DNA of 64,000 nt from Polyangium spumosum (lineage in GTDB: Bacteria > Myxococcota_A > Polyangia > Polyangiales > Polyangiaceae): contig NZ_WJIE01000004.1 of assembly GCF_009649845.1 (NCBI RefSeq), positions 1 through 64,000 of the forward strand, in the 5' to 3' direction. The number at the start of each line of letters is the position of its first letter. Position 1 is the first letter of the stretch. The notes under the pieces were generated by a model. That model did no database searches. It was not told where the DNA came from and worked only from the letters and a program-made list of their open reading frames with translations. This document shows positions 34,145 to 42,308 of the stretch, piece after piece. A program made the position numbers and the translations under genes.

Positions 34145-34359
34145 GGAGGTTCCGGGACTTGGCGGATCGATGTGGAACATCGCGGCTGGAGGTTCCGGGA
34201 CATGCCGGATCGATGTGGAAGATCGTTTCGGGAGGTTCCGGGACGTGGCGGGGCGATGTGGGAGATCGTTTCGGGAGGTTCCGGGACGTGGCGGGGCGAT
34301 GTGGGAGATCGTTTCGGGAGGTTCCGGGACGTGGCGGGGCGATGTGAAGATGGTTTCTT
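34145..34359. repeat. 43-bp tandem repeat, five copies
   Basis: Units start at 34145, 34188, 34231, 34274 and 34317, each opening GGAGGTTCCGGGAC. Units 3 and 4 are identical; the outer ones diverge. A partial unit precedes them. A 43-bp period is not a multiple of three, so this is not a coding repeat. It fills most of the 316-bp gap between the PEGA gene and paralogue A. Confidence 0.9.
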
Positions 34360-34368
34360 CCCGAGCCG

Positions 34369-35403
34369 TCACGGGATCGCGCCGCTGACCTGCACGCCAC
34401 CCCCATCCTTGGCGATCTGGGGCTGAATGATGACATTCGGCGGAGGCGGATCGGGGCGGTTGGCGAGCCCGATGATGAGGCCCGCCAGCGAGATCCCCGC
34501 GAGAACGCCGCCACCGGCAGCAACTCCCGTCCAAACGCCCGAGGATTGGCCGCCAGCCTCATCGCTCCGCAGGACGAGGCCCAAGGCGAGAGCACCGGCG
34601 CCGAGCCCCATCCCGATCCCGCTCGCGACCATGAGGTTCCGGGGCCACGTCGGCTGATCGCTCTTCGATCCCGTCGACAGGTTGGCGTTGATGTTGAAGT
34701 GGATCTGCGTCGGCGCTGGAAACGCGACGTATTGCGAGTGGACCTTCTGCTGCATCGCGATGTCGAGCGTCTTGTGCTCTCCCGCCTTGACCTCCACGTC
34801 CGTCTGGTTCTGCCAGTAGCCGGATGCATTCGCTTTGACGATGTGTTTGCCCGGCTCGACGAAGAGCTCCTCGTGGAACGGCCAATCCGTCACGTGATTG
34901 CCATCCACGGTGATGCGCACGCCGGGGATGTTGACGCGAGGGACGATCGTCCCGACGTGCTTCTTGCAGTACGCGTGGACGGACCGCACCTCATCCAGGG
35001 TATGCAGTGCGAAATCACGCGCGCTCCAGAACGCGAAGAGGTCCTGGATGTGACGCGCACAGGGCAAGTGGAGCCCGGCGCGAGCCTGCGCGAAGGCGAG
35101 CTCGATCTGCACGCTGGGCCCGTCGTTGAGCTCGTAGGCATCTCGATACTTGTCGAGTGCCTCCTGGATCTTGCCCTCCTTTTCGAGGGCCTGTGCCTCG
35201 ACGAGCATCCTTCTCGCTTCGGGATCGAACGCCAGGAGGAACCGATGCGACCTGTACGACACATGCGGGATCTTCATCGTTTCGCCCGGAGGAGGCTCGG
35301 CCGTGGGCGCCGCCAGAGCTGCCGAGGCCGAGAGGGACACCACGAGGAGAACCGAGCTTGCGAGAGGCAGGTGCTCATGCGACCAGCGTATACACCAGAT
35401 CAT
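34369..35403 (-). CDS. PEGA-domain envelope protein
   Basis: A 344-aa protein with a signal peptide (cleavage near ALA-AP, about residue 32). A TPR-like helical region contains EAQALEKEGKIQEALDKYRDA (about 70-90). A PEGA-type beta domain follows (RVNIPGVRITVDGNHV, then VEPGKHIVKANASGY, about 155-215). Two hydrophobic Gly-rich segments near the C-terminus (about 262-285 and 290-312) are probably membrane-spanning. PEGA domains are common on myxobacterial surface proteins and bind cell-envelope partners; the specific role here is unknown. Single gene, divergent from the DinB-fold gene. Confidence 0.75.
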   Translation of the reverse strand: MIWCIRWSHEHLPLASSVLLVVSLSASAALAAPTAEPPPGETMKIPHVSYRSHRFLLAFDPEARRMLVEAQALEKEGKIQEALDKYRDAYELNDGPSVQIELAFAQARAGLHLPCARHIQDLFAFWSARDFALHTLDEVRSVHAYCKKHVGTIVPRVNIPGVRITVDGNHVTDWPFHEELFVEPGKHIVKANASGYWQNQTDVEVKAGEHKTLDIAMQQKVHSQYVAFPAPTQIHFNINANLSTGSKSDQPTWPRNLMVASGIGMGLGAGALALGLVLRSDEAGGQSSGVWTGVAAGGGVLAGISLAGLIIGLANRPDPPPPNVIIQPQIAKDGGGVQVSGAIP

Positions 35404-35568
35404 CGAGCGGTCAAGACGAACCGTTTGCCCGGGGGAACGCCGTCAAACCTTGGGTTCGTCCGAGGAGCAACGGCTCGAGGCGCTCGTCGACCCCGTGGAA
35501 GCCGCCTCCCGGCGTCCCCGCGTCATCGCAGATGGCGAACCCGCCCGCGACCATGGTACAGTCCTCGA

Positions 35569-36087
35569 ATGTTGCTCCCGGTCTTGCGTTATCAGCTCGA
35601 CATCTCGTGGTCGCTCCTGTCGCTGCACCTCTCGGCCCTGAACGACGAGATGTGCTTGTGGGAGCCTGCCCCCGGGGCGTGGACGGTGCGGCCCAAGGAC
35701 GGGCGCTGGGTCGCCGATCTCGTCCTCCCCGAGCCGGATCCGCCGCCCACGACCACGATCGGCTGGGTGACCTGGCACATCGGCTGGTGGTGGACGGGCG
35801 CGTATGCCCACACGTTCGGCGCGGGCCGAGGCGAGAAGCTCGACATGATCGAGCTCGCGAAGACGGTGGATTGGCCGGGCAATACAAAGGCCGTCACGGC
35901 GTGGCTCACGGGCCTGCGGGACTCGTGGGCGCAGGCGATGGAAAAGCTCACCGAAGCCGATCTCGGGCAGCCGGTCGCGTGGTTCGACCAGCCGCTCGGC
36001 CACGTGCTCGCCTGGGCGAACGTCGAGCTCATGAAGAACGCGGCCGAGATCGGTCAACTGAGGCTCCTGTACGGGGCTCGCCGCTGA
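35569..36087 (+). CDS. DinB-superfamily protein
   Basis: A 172-aa protein of the DinB/YfiT-like four-helix metalloenzyme fold. The helix LRYQLDISWSLLSLHLSALN, then WTVRPKDGRWVADL, then a WHIGWWWTGA segment and a late NVELMKNAAEIGQLRLL segment give the usual order, with candidate metal-binding His residues in the second and third helices. Members include thiol-dependent S-transferases. The start is ATG 35569; much longer upstream frames are shadows of the PEGA gene. Confidence 0.7.
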   Translation: MLLPVLRYQLDISWSLLSLHLSALNDEMCLWEPAPGAWTVRPKDGRWVADLVLPEPDPPPTTTIGWVTWHIGWWWTGAYAHTFGAGRGEKLDMIELAKTVDWPGNTKAVTAWLTGLRDSWAQAMEKLTEADLGQPVAWFDQPLGHVLAWANVELMKNAAEIGQLRLLYGARR

Positions 36088-36147
36088 TCCCCTCGGGCTG
36101 CTCCGGATGACGCCCCGGACGATGGAGCCCATAACGATCCCGGATCC

Positions 36148-36990
36148 ATGGGCTCGTATCGTCCCCTGGCGGCGCTCGCCGCGCTCCTGCTCGTCCCGCT
36201 GTCCGGCGGCAGGGCCCGCGCCGCAGAGCCGTCGCCCCCCTATATCTCGCCCAAGGCGGGGACGGCCAGGGTCGAGGCCCGAAGACCCGCGAAACCCGCG
36301 GGCCCCACGCCCATGGTCCGGCGTGGGCTCATCCTGCCCTCGGGGCTGCTCGACCCCTACCTGAGCCCCTTCGCCGAGCGCCCCGTCGGCGGCGATGAGC
36401 TTCGCGCGGGGACGAGCTTCGGCGCCGTCTGGGGTTTCCTCCCCGAAATGCACCTCGACGTCCAGATCGGCCCGAACTACCTGACGCCGCGCGCTCCCCC
36501 CGGGATGGGCCGCTTCACCGTCACCGGCCGGTTCGTCCAATCGCGGCCCGTCGACCTCGGCGCCTCTTTCATGGTCGTGCTCGATCCGAACCCCGGGCAC
36601 GCCCTCCTCAGCTACGTCCAGCCGGGCCTGCCCGCCATTTTACGCCCGAACGAGCACCTCCGTATCGATACGGGTATCCACGTCCCCATGTATCCCACAG
36701 GGGATCGCCGTATCGGGCTGCGCGTGCCGCTCAACGTCTATGTCCAGCCCGCCGATCGTTATCACCTCGGCGCGACGAGCGCCCTGTTCGTCCCCGATAC
36801 CCGCGATCCGAAGGGGACGACCCTGCCCGTCGGTTTGACCGGCGGCTACACCGCGGGCCCCGAGCTCTCGTTCCTGGCGATCACCCCGTACGTCACCTGG
36901 ACGAACTTCTACCAGCCCGCGACCGGCGCCCTGGACACGCGCTCCTTCGTCGCGGGCGTGATCGCGGATTTCATCATCGACCTCCGGTAA
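36148..36990 (+). CDS. exported beta-rich (outer-membrane-barrel-like) protein
   Basis: A 280-aa protein with a signal peptide ending ARA near residue 25, a Pro-rich stretch, then alternating beta strands with aromatic girdles (FGAVWGFLPEMHLDVQIGPN, ending VAGVIADFIIDLR). Composition and a terminal aromatic/Arg strand fit an outer-membrane beta-barrel, although the last residue is Arg rather than Phe. Likely role: surface or transport protein of unknown substrate. The gene is 34 bp before a lipoprotein gene on the same strand. Confidence 0.55.
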   Translation: MGSYRPLAALAALLLVPLSGGRARAAEPSPPYISPKAGTARVEARRPAKPAGPTPMVRRGLILPSGLLDPYLSPFAERPVGGDELRAGTSFGAVWGFLPEMHLDVQIGPNYLTPRAPPGMGRFTVTGRFVQSRPVDLGASFMVVLDPNPGHALLSYVQPGLPAILRPNEHLRIDTGIHVPMYPTGDRRIGLRVPLNVYVQPADRYHLGATSALFVPDTRDPKGTTLPVGLTGGYTAGPELSFLAITPYVTWTNFYQPATGALDTRSFVAGVIADFIIDLR

Positions 36991-37024
36991 TTTACCTCCT
37001 ATCCTGGGGGGCCGGAGGTCACGC

Positions 37025-38005
37025 ATGAGTTCCTTTTTTCGCTCGCTTCGATTCGTGGTTCCTTCGGTGCTCGTCTTTTCCGCCTGCACGGTCACGCAGA
37101 ATGGGTCTCGCCCCACCGGAGGCGGCGGGGAGGGGAGCGAATCGAGCGGCGGACAAGGCGGCAGCGCCGGGGCCACCGGCGGGGGCGGGAGCGCCGGCTC
37201 CGGCGCGGGCGGCGAGGGCGGGGATCTCTTCGGCGACGGCGGAATGCTGGGCGCGGGAGGCGGATCCGGCGGCGACGGTTGCGCGGACGAGGCGAGGCTC
37301 GTCTACATCATCGGCCAGGACAACGAGCTCTACAGCTTCGACCCGCCCACGCTCGAGGTGAAGCTCATCGGCGTGATCAACTGCCCGACCGGGAACGGGT
37401 CGACGCCGTTCTCGATGGCGGTCGACCGCAAAGGGACGGCGTGGATCCTCTTCAGCGACGGCCGCATCTACCACGTCGACGTGAAGACCGCGGCCTGCGC
37501 GGCGACGGCGTACGCCCCGGGACAGCAGAATTTCACGACGTTCGGGATGGGGTTCGTCTCCGATACGAAGGGCAGCGAGTCCGAGACGCTCTACGTCGCC
37601 GATTACAATGGCAAGGGCCTCGCGAAGATCGACACCCAGTCGCTCGCGCTCTCCGTCGTCGGCCCCTGGGACCAGCTCTCCGGCGCGGCCGAGCTCACGG
37701 GCACGGGCGACGCGCGGCTCTTCGGCTTCTTCAACGACAGCCCGATCATCATCGCGGAGATCAACAAAGCTTCGGGCAACATCCTGAGCCAGGCGCCCCA
37801 GCCCTCGGTCTCGATCGGGAGCGGCTGGGCGTTCGCGTTCTGGGGCGGCGATTTCTGGCTGTTCACGAGCCCCGCGGGCGGCAACTCGCAAATCCAGCAG
37901 TACAGGCCCTCCACCGGGGCGACGACCGTGGTGAAGACGGGCCTCGGCACGAACATCGTGGGCGCGGGCGTCTCCACCTGCGCGCCGGTCGAGCCGCCGA
38001 AATGA
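37025..38005 (+). CDS. lipoprotein with beta-propeller-like domain
   Basis: A 326-aa lipoprotein with lipobox VFSAC (Cys21) and a Gly/Ser linker to about residue 80. A domain with repeated blades follows (YIIGQDNELYSFDPPTLEVK; FSMAVDRKGTAWILFSDGR; DTQSLALSVVG), typical of WD40/NHL/SMP-type propellers. A closing Cys near the C-terminus (VSTCAPVE) may pair with Cys near residue 90. Probably outer-membrane anchored. It converges on the CAP lipoprotein gene with a 3-bp gap. Confidence 0.7.
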   Translation: MSSFFRSLRFVVPSVLVFSACTVTQNGSRPTGGGGEGSESSGGQGGSAGATGGGGSAGSGAGGEGGDLFGDGGMLGAGGGSGGDGCADEARLVYIIGQDNELYSFDPPTLEVKLIGVINCPTGNGSTPFSMAVDRKGTAWILFSDGRIYHVDVKTAACAATAYAPGQQNFTTFGMGFVSDTKGSESETLYVADYNGKGLAKIDTQSLALSVVGPWDQLSGAAELTGTGDARLFGFFNDSPIIIAEINKASGNILSQAPQPSVSIGSGWAFAFWGGDFWLFTSPAGGNSQIQQYRPSTGATTVVKTGLGTNIVGAGVSTCAPVEPPK

Positions 38006-38008
38006 GCT

Positions 38009-38719
38009 CTACTGGAAGTTCATCGCGATCCACCCGCCGGCGGAGCTGAAGCCGCAGGCGACACGCGAGAAGTACTTCGCGCTCATGTTCACGTAATGCC
38101 CGCAGACGTCGCCCGTCTGTTGCCCGTAAAAATCGCAGTTGGGGCAGTCGGGGTTGTACCCTTCATTGCAGGCGTCACACCCGGAGCAGCCGGCCTGGTC
38201 CTTCTCGCCCCACATCTGATCGAGGCAGCCCGAGACGCCGGCGGCCCCGTGGCCCAGGCATTCGTTCTGGCCGCTGCCATTGCAGGTCGGATAGAGCTTC
38301 ATCCCCCAGGAGCCGTGAGGCTTGTTGTTCTCTTCGTCCCACGTCGCCTGCTGATCCACGCAGGGCTCGGCGTCCTTCCAGCGCTCGAGGGGCGGCAAGC
38401 CCTTCGTGGCGCGGAGCGTGTTGATCGTGTCGACGCACTCCTGACGCGCCGCCTCGAAGGGATCGGGCCCGCCGCCGCTGCTGCTGCTGCTGCTGGCGTT
38501 GCCGCCGCCGCCCTGGCCGCCGCCGCCCTGGCCTGCGCCGCCGCTGCCGTTCGACGCGCTGCTGCCATTCGACGACCCTCCTTGCCCCGCGACGCCGCCG
38601 CTCCCGTCGCCGCCCGCGCCGCCATCACCGCCGCTCCCCTGCGGCTCGCCGCCCGAACACGCGGCAGCGCCGAGCACGCCCAGACACGCAAGAACTCGAA
38701 TGGTCATCTTCATCGACAT
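38009..38719 (-). CDS. CAP-domain (SCP/PR-1) lipoprotein
   Basis: A 236-aa lipoprotein. ATG 38719 has GGAG 7 bp upstream; the lipobox ends GAAAC (Cys21). A Gly/Ser/Asn linker to about residue 85 precedes a Cys-rich CAP domain: ARQECVDTINTLRATKGLPP, then CGHYVNMSAKYFSRVACGFS, close to the family C-G-H-Y...CG signature. CAP proteins include secreted lipid-binding and toxin-like proteins; the bacterial roles are poorly known. Several CxxC pairs in the middle (CSGCDACNEGYNPDCPNC) are an unusual insertion. Confidence 0.75.
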   Translation of the reverse strand: MSMKMTIRVLACLGVLGAAACSGGEPQGSGGDGGAGGDGSGGVAGQGGSSNGSSASNGSGGAGQGGGGQGGGGNASSSSSSGGGPDPFEAARQECVDTINTLRATKGLPPLERWKDAEPCVDQQATWDEENNKPHGSWGMKLYPTCNGSGQNECLGHGAAGVSGCLDQMWGEKDQAGCSGCDACNEGYNPDCPNCDFYGQQTGDVCGHYVNMSAKYFSRVACGFSSAGGWIAMNFQ

Positions 38720-38771
38720 GAGGAAGCTCCTTGGCCAGGGCGCCAGTATGGATTGCGGCGCCGACGCGACG

Positions 38772-40058
38772 TTAGCCCGGGGCACCCTCGATCACCACGG
38801 GATTCCCCTCCCGCGCGACCAGCACCTCCAGGCTTCCGTGCTCGCGATACCCCACGCCGGCCACCACCACGCGGTCCAGATGGCCCGCCACGCGCACTCG
38901 ATCCCCCGCCTCGATGCGCCCCTCCCGCGCCGCGACTTCGCCCTGATCGAGCCCACGCGCGGCGAGGAACGTCTCGCCGCCCTCGCGGCACACGTCACCG
39001 CGCGCGGGCACGTTCACCACGACATTCGCGGCGTCCACCACGCAGCGGCGACCGTCCTCCGTCACCACCACGAACGGCACGGCGTCCGCGTCGTCGAGCG
39101 GCTGCGCCCCGCTCTCGCCCGTGACCCGGAACGCGAGGCACCACGTCCCGCTGAAGGGAGCCTCGAGCTCGGCGCGCTCCGCCTCCCCCTCGCGCTCGCC
39201 CCGCCCCGCGAGCGCCCCGCGCTCCGCCTCGGTGAGCGGCTCGGCGCGCCCCACGATCCATTCGCGAGCCTCGGTCCAGCGCGAGAGCAGCGCCTCGTTG
39301 ATCGAGGGCGGGTGCGGATCGAAATGGAAGAGCGAGGGCGGGCGCAGGAAATAACCGAGGGCCCAGCCGAGGAAGCCGGCGCAGAGCGAGGCCGGGATGA
39401 GGCCCATCCCCAGGAAGACGGCGTTCATCAATAGCAGTATGCCGAGCGACCTGATGAACGTGACCGGGTCCTTGTAGTCGAGGGAGGGGTCCCTGCCGAA
39501 GAGGTCCACGACGATCTCGACGAGCAAGAGCGCCGCGGCGGCCCCGACCCACGTGGACCGCTTCCGCGCGAACACGCGGACGCGCTCGTAAAGCTCCACG
39601 ATCCAGCCCGGGGTCGTCCTTCGACGTCGAGAGGGCCTCGGCGCCTGGTCGAGCGCGACCCGGAGCACGCTCTCTCGCCGATCGAGCCGTCGGCCGAGGA
39701 GGAGGCGCAAGAGCGCGACGACGCCGACCCAGAGGCCCACCGGGATCCCGAACAAGATACACGCGCCCGCGAACACGCCGCAGAGCCCGGCGAGGGGCAA
39801 CACGACGTGGATGGCTCCCTTCGGAGGACCCATGTCCACGAGCATGTCGACCATCGCGTACAGCGTGAAGCCGATCGCGGGCACGACCATGATCACGATC
39901 GCCCACTTCGCGAGCCACGCCGCCCGCGCCGGGGGCTCGACGCGCTGGATCGCGTCGTTCACCGAGAGCGCCACGCGCCCGCACGTGGGGCAGCTCTTCA
40001 GCGCGGACGAGAAGCGCAGCCGGCAGGACGAACACCCACGCGTGAGATCACGACGCAT
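38772..40058 (-). CDS. zinc-ribbon membrane protein with GIDE-like C-terminal domain
   Basis: A 428-aa protein. An N-terminal zinc ribbon (CSSCRLRFSSALKSCPTC, residues 9-26) is followed by about four membrane segments (near 50-70, 85-120, 175-195 and 205-235). A cytosolic or periplasmic C-terminal domain (about 290-428) has a beta-rich pattern (FSGTWCLAFRV ... GRRCVVDAANVVV ... GDRVRVAGHL). This last part resembles the GIDE-type domain of E3-like membrane proteins; the resemblance is moderate. Function unknown. Confidence 0.5.
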   Translation of the reverse strand: MRRDLTRGCSSCRLRFSSALKSCPTCGRVALSVNDAIQRVEPPARAAWLAKWAIVIMVVPAIGFTLYAMVDMLVDMGPPKGAIHVVLPLAGLCGVFAGACILFGIPVGLWVGVVALLRLLLGRRLDRRESVLRVALDQAPRPSRRRRTTPGWIVELYERVRVFARKRSTWVGAAAALLLVEIVVDLFGRDPSLDYKDPVTFIRSLGILLLMNAVFLGMGLIPASLCAGFLGWALGYFLRPPSLFHFDPHPPSINEALLSRWTEAREWIVGRAEPLTEAERGALAGRGEREGEAERAELEAPFSGTWCLAFRVTGESGAQPLDDADAVPFVVVTEDGRRCVVDAANVVVNVPARGDVCREGGETFLAARGLDQGEVAAREGRIEAGDRVRVAGHLDRVVVAGVGYREHGSLEVLVAREGNPVVIEGAPG

Positions 40059-40123
40059 CCGGGGCCCATCCTAACGGGTTTCGACCCTTCGCGGGCCCCT
40101 CCGCGGCATGCTACGCCGTCCGC

Positions 40124-40825
40124 GTGACCAAGGCCGCCCGTCCTCCCCTCCCGCTGCCGATCTCCGCGCCCCTCGCGCCTCCCGAAGGCTTCGAGGCGCG
40201 CCTCGCGGCGATCGGCGTCCGCCTCGAGCCGGCCGCGCTCGCGACGCTCGGCGACTACCTCGCGCGGCTGCTCGCGATGAACGAGCAGATGAACCTCACC
40301 GCGATCAAGGACCCGCACGAGGCCTGGGAGAGGCACGCGCTCGACGCGCTCACGCTCGTGCCCCTGCTCGCCGATCTCGGCGCGGGTTCCCGCCTCGTCG
40401 ACGTCGGCTCGGGCGGAGGCCTGCCCGGGATCCCGATCGCCATCACGCGGCCCGATCTACGCGTCACGCTGGTCGAGGCGACACAAAAAAAGGCGGCGTT
40501 CCTCTCGGCCGTCGTCGCCGCGCTGGGCCTCGGCAACGTGGAGGTCCGCGCCGAGCGGGCCGAGAAGCTCGGCGCCGGGGAGCTCCGCGGGGCCTTCGAC
40601 GCCGTGACCGCGCGCGCCGTCGCCCGATTGAACCTGCTCGTGCCGCTCACCGCGCCGTTCGTGAAGGCCGGCGGGCTCGTGCTCCTGGTGAAGGGCCAGC
40701 GCGCCGACGAGGAGCTCGCCGAGGCCAAACGCGCGCTCGCCGAGCAGCGGACGACCCACGAAAAGACGGTCGTGACGCCGACGGGGCGGATCGTCGTGCT
40801 CCGGCGCGGGCCACGCGCGGGCTGA
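40124..40825 (+). CDS. rsmG: 16S rRNA m7G527 methyltransferase RsmG (GidB)
   Basis: A 233-aa SAM-dependent methyltransferase that modifies G527 of 16S rRNA. Signatures are LLAMNEQMNLTAIKDPHEAW, then RLVDVGSGGGLPGIPIAI (SAM-binding motif I), LVEATQKKAAFL, and VTARAVARL. GTG start at 40124. The family is usually about 210-250 aa, so it is full length. It is not next to mnmG or parAB, its common neighbours elsewhere. Confidence 0.93.
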   Translation: MTKAARPPLPLPISAPLAPPEGFEARLAAIGVRLEPAALATLGDYLARLLAMNEQMNLTAIKDPHEAWERHALDALTLVPLLADLGAGSRLVDVGSGGGLPGIPIAITRPDLRVTLVEATQKKAAFLSAVVAALGLGNVEVRAERAEKLGAGELRGAFDAVTARAVARLNLLVPLTAPFVKAGGLVLLVKGQRADEELAEAKRALAEQRTTHEKTVVTPTGRIVVLRRGPRAG

Positions 40826-40844
40826 GACGGGGGCGCGCCGGCCT

Positions 40845-42239
40845 TCAGGTTCGATAGGCGTCGGCGTCGATCCCGTACCGCTTCAGCCACCGCTGCACCT
40901 GCATGCGCGCCTTGCCCAGCGCGCGCGCCACGGCGGCGACGTTGCCCTCGTGCGCCCGGAGCAGGGAGACGAGCTCTTCGCGCCGCGCGACCTCCTCTCG
41001 CATCGAGGTCGTCGTCGTCTCCAGCGCGGCCCGCACCGTCTCGGGGAGGTGCTCGAACGCGAGCGTCTCGGCGCCGTCCCGGAGGACGAGCGCGGCGCAC
41101 AACGTCTGCTCGAGCTCGCGCACGTTGGAGGGGTGATCGTGGAGCAGGAGGGCCCGCGCCGCGCGCGGGTGAATGCGCAGGCTCGAGGCTTGCGCCGGCG
41201 CGGAGCGCCGCAGGAGGGCGGCGACGAGCAGCCCGAGGTCCTCCTTTCGAGCACGCAGCGGCGGTATCTCGATGCGATGGCCCGAGAGGCGGGCCAGCAG
41301 ATCACGGCGGAACGCGCCCGACGCCACCATGGGCTCGAGGGGGCGGTTCGTCGCGGCCACGACACGAAAATCCACGGCCACGGCCGCGGTCGCGCCGAGG
41401 GGTCGGACCTCGCGCTCCTGCAGGACACGAAGGAGCGCGGCCTGGGCGGCGAGCGACATGTCGCCGATCTCGTCGAGGAAAAACGTGCCCCCGTCGGCCG
41501 CCCGCACGAGCCCGAGGTGATTCGTGGCGGCGCCGGAGAACGCGCCGCGCACGTGCCCGAAGAGCTCCCCCTCGACGAGATCCCGCGGCAGGGCGGCGCA
41601 GTTGACGCCGACGAACGCGCCGGCGCGCCCGGAGGCGGCATGAATGGCGCGCGCCAGGACCTCCTTGCCCGTGCCGGTCTCGCCCTCGATGAGGACGGGA
41701 ATACGCGACGCGGCGACGAGCGAGAGCCGCGCGTAATCGCGGGCGAGCGCCGGGCAGAGGGTGGCGAGGCCGAGGGCGGGGGCAGGTGGGGGCGCGTGGA
41801 GGATCGCGGGCTCGTCGGGGCCGACGTCGGCGGAGAGGCGGAAGAGGAAAAAAGAATGACCGAGCTCGACGAGGTCTCCATCCTCGAGCGCGCCGCTCTT
41901 TCGAGGCTCGCCCTGCACGAAGCAGCCATTCTTGGAGCCCAGGTCCTCGAGGAGCCAGCGGCGGCCGACGCGCAAGATCCGCGCGTGGCGGGAGGAGAGC
42001 CAAGGGTCGGGCAGGCGCAGCTCGCACCGGCGCACCCCGCCTTCTCGTGTCGCGACGGCGCCGTGGTCCTTTCCGCGGCCCATCGTGACCTCGTCGAAGG
42101 CGCCGAGGTCGACGCGGAGCGGCGGCGTGAGCGGCGCGTGGCCCTGGAGGACGAGGTAAAGAAGAGGGCGGCGCGGCGAGCCGGATTCGCAGGGCTCCCC
42201 GGTGGAGGAGAGCGTGGATTCGTCGAAGCCGCCGTTCAC
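40845..42239 (-). CDS. FHA-domain sigma54-dependent transcriptional activator
   Basis: A 464-aa bacterial enhancer-binding protein. The N-terminal FHA phosphopeptide-binding domain (about 45-130) has LSSRHARIL and the DLGSKNGCFV core. The AAA+ domain (about 160-385) has Walker A GETGTGKE, LFLDEIGDMS-type Walker B (FFLDEIGD), and the arginine-finger region. The sigma54-contact loop reads GAFSGA instead of GAFTGA. The C-terminal Fis-type helix-turn-helix is NVAAVARALGKARMQVQRWL. FHA-sigma54 activators are a myxobacterial speciality that couple Ser/Thr kinase signals to transcription; the kinase at 45887-49039 is a possible partner by proximity only. Confidence 0.92.
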   Translation of the reverse strand: MNGGFDESTLSSTGEPCESGSPRRPLLYLVLQGHAPLTPPLRVDLGAFDEVTMGRGKDHGAVATREGGVRRCELRLPDPWLSSRHARILRVGRRWLLEDLGSKNGCFVQGEPRKSGALEDGDLVELGHSFFLFRLSADVGPDEPAILHAPPPAPALGLATLCPALARDYARLSLVAASRIPVLIEGETGTGKEVLARAIHAASGRAGAFVGVNCAALPRDLVEGELFGHVRGAFSGAATNHLGLVRAADGGTFFLDEIGDMSLAAQAALLRVLQEREVRPLGATAAVAVDFRVVAATNRPLEPMVASGAFRRDLLARLSGHRIEIPPLRARKEDLGLLVAALLRRSAPAQASSLRIHPRAARALLLHDHPSNVRELEQTLCAALVLRDGAETLAFEHLPETVRAALETTTTSMREEVARREELVSLLRAHEGNVAAVARALGKARMQVQRWLKRYGIDADAYRT

Positions 42240-42308
42240 GCGGGAACGGTAGCGGCCTCGGGACGTCGCGTCAATGCGCCGCGCGCGGCCGGGCGGGTGG
42301 GGGCTGTG

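Noticed and set aside
34145..34359. Possible CRISPR array
   Set aside because: The 43-bp units are contiguous with no unique spacers and diverge at the ends; it is a plain tandem repeat.
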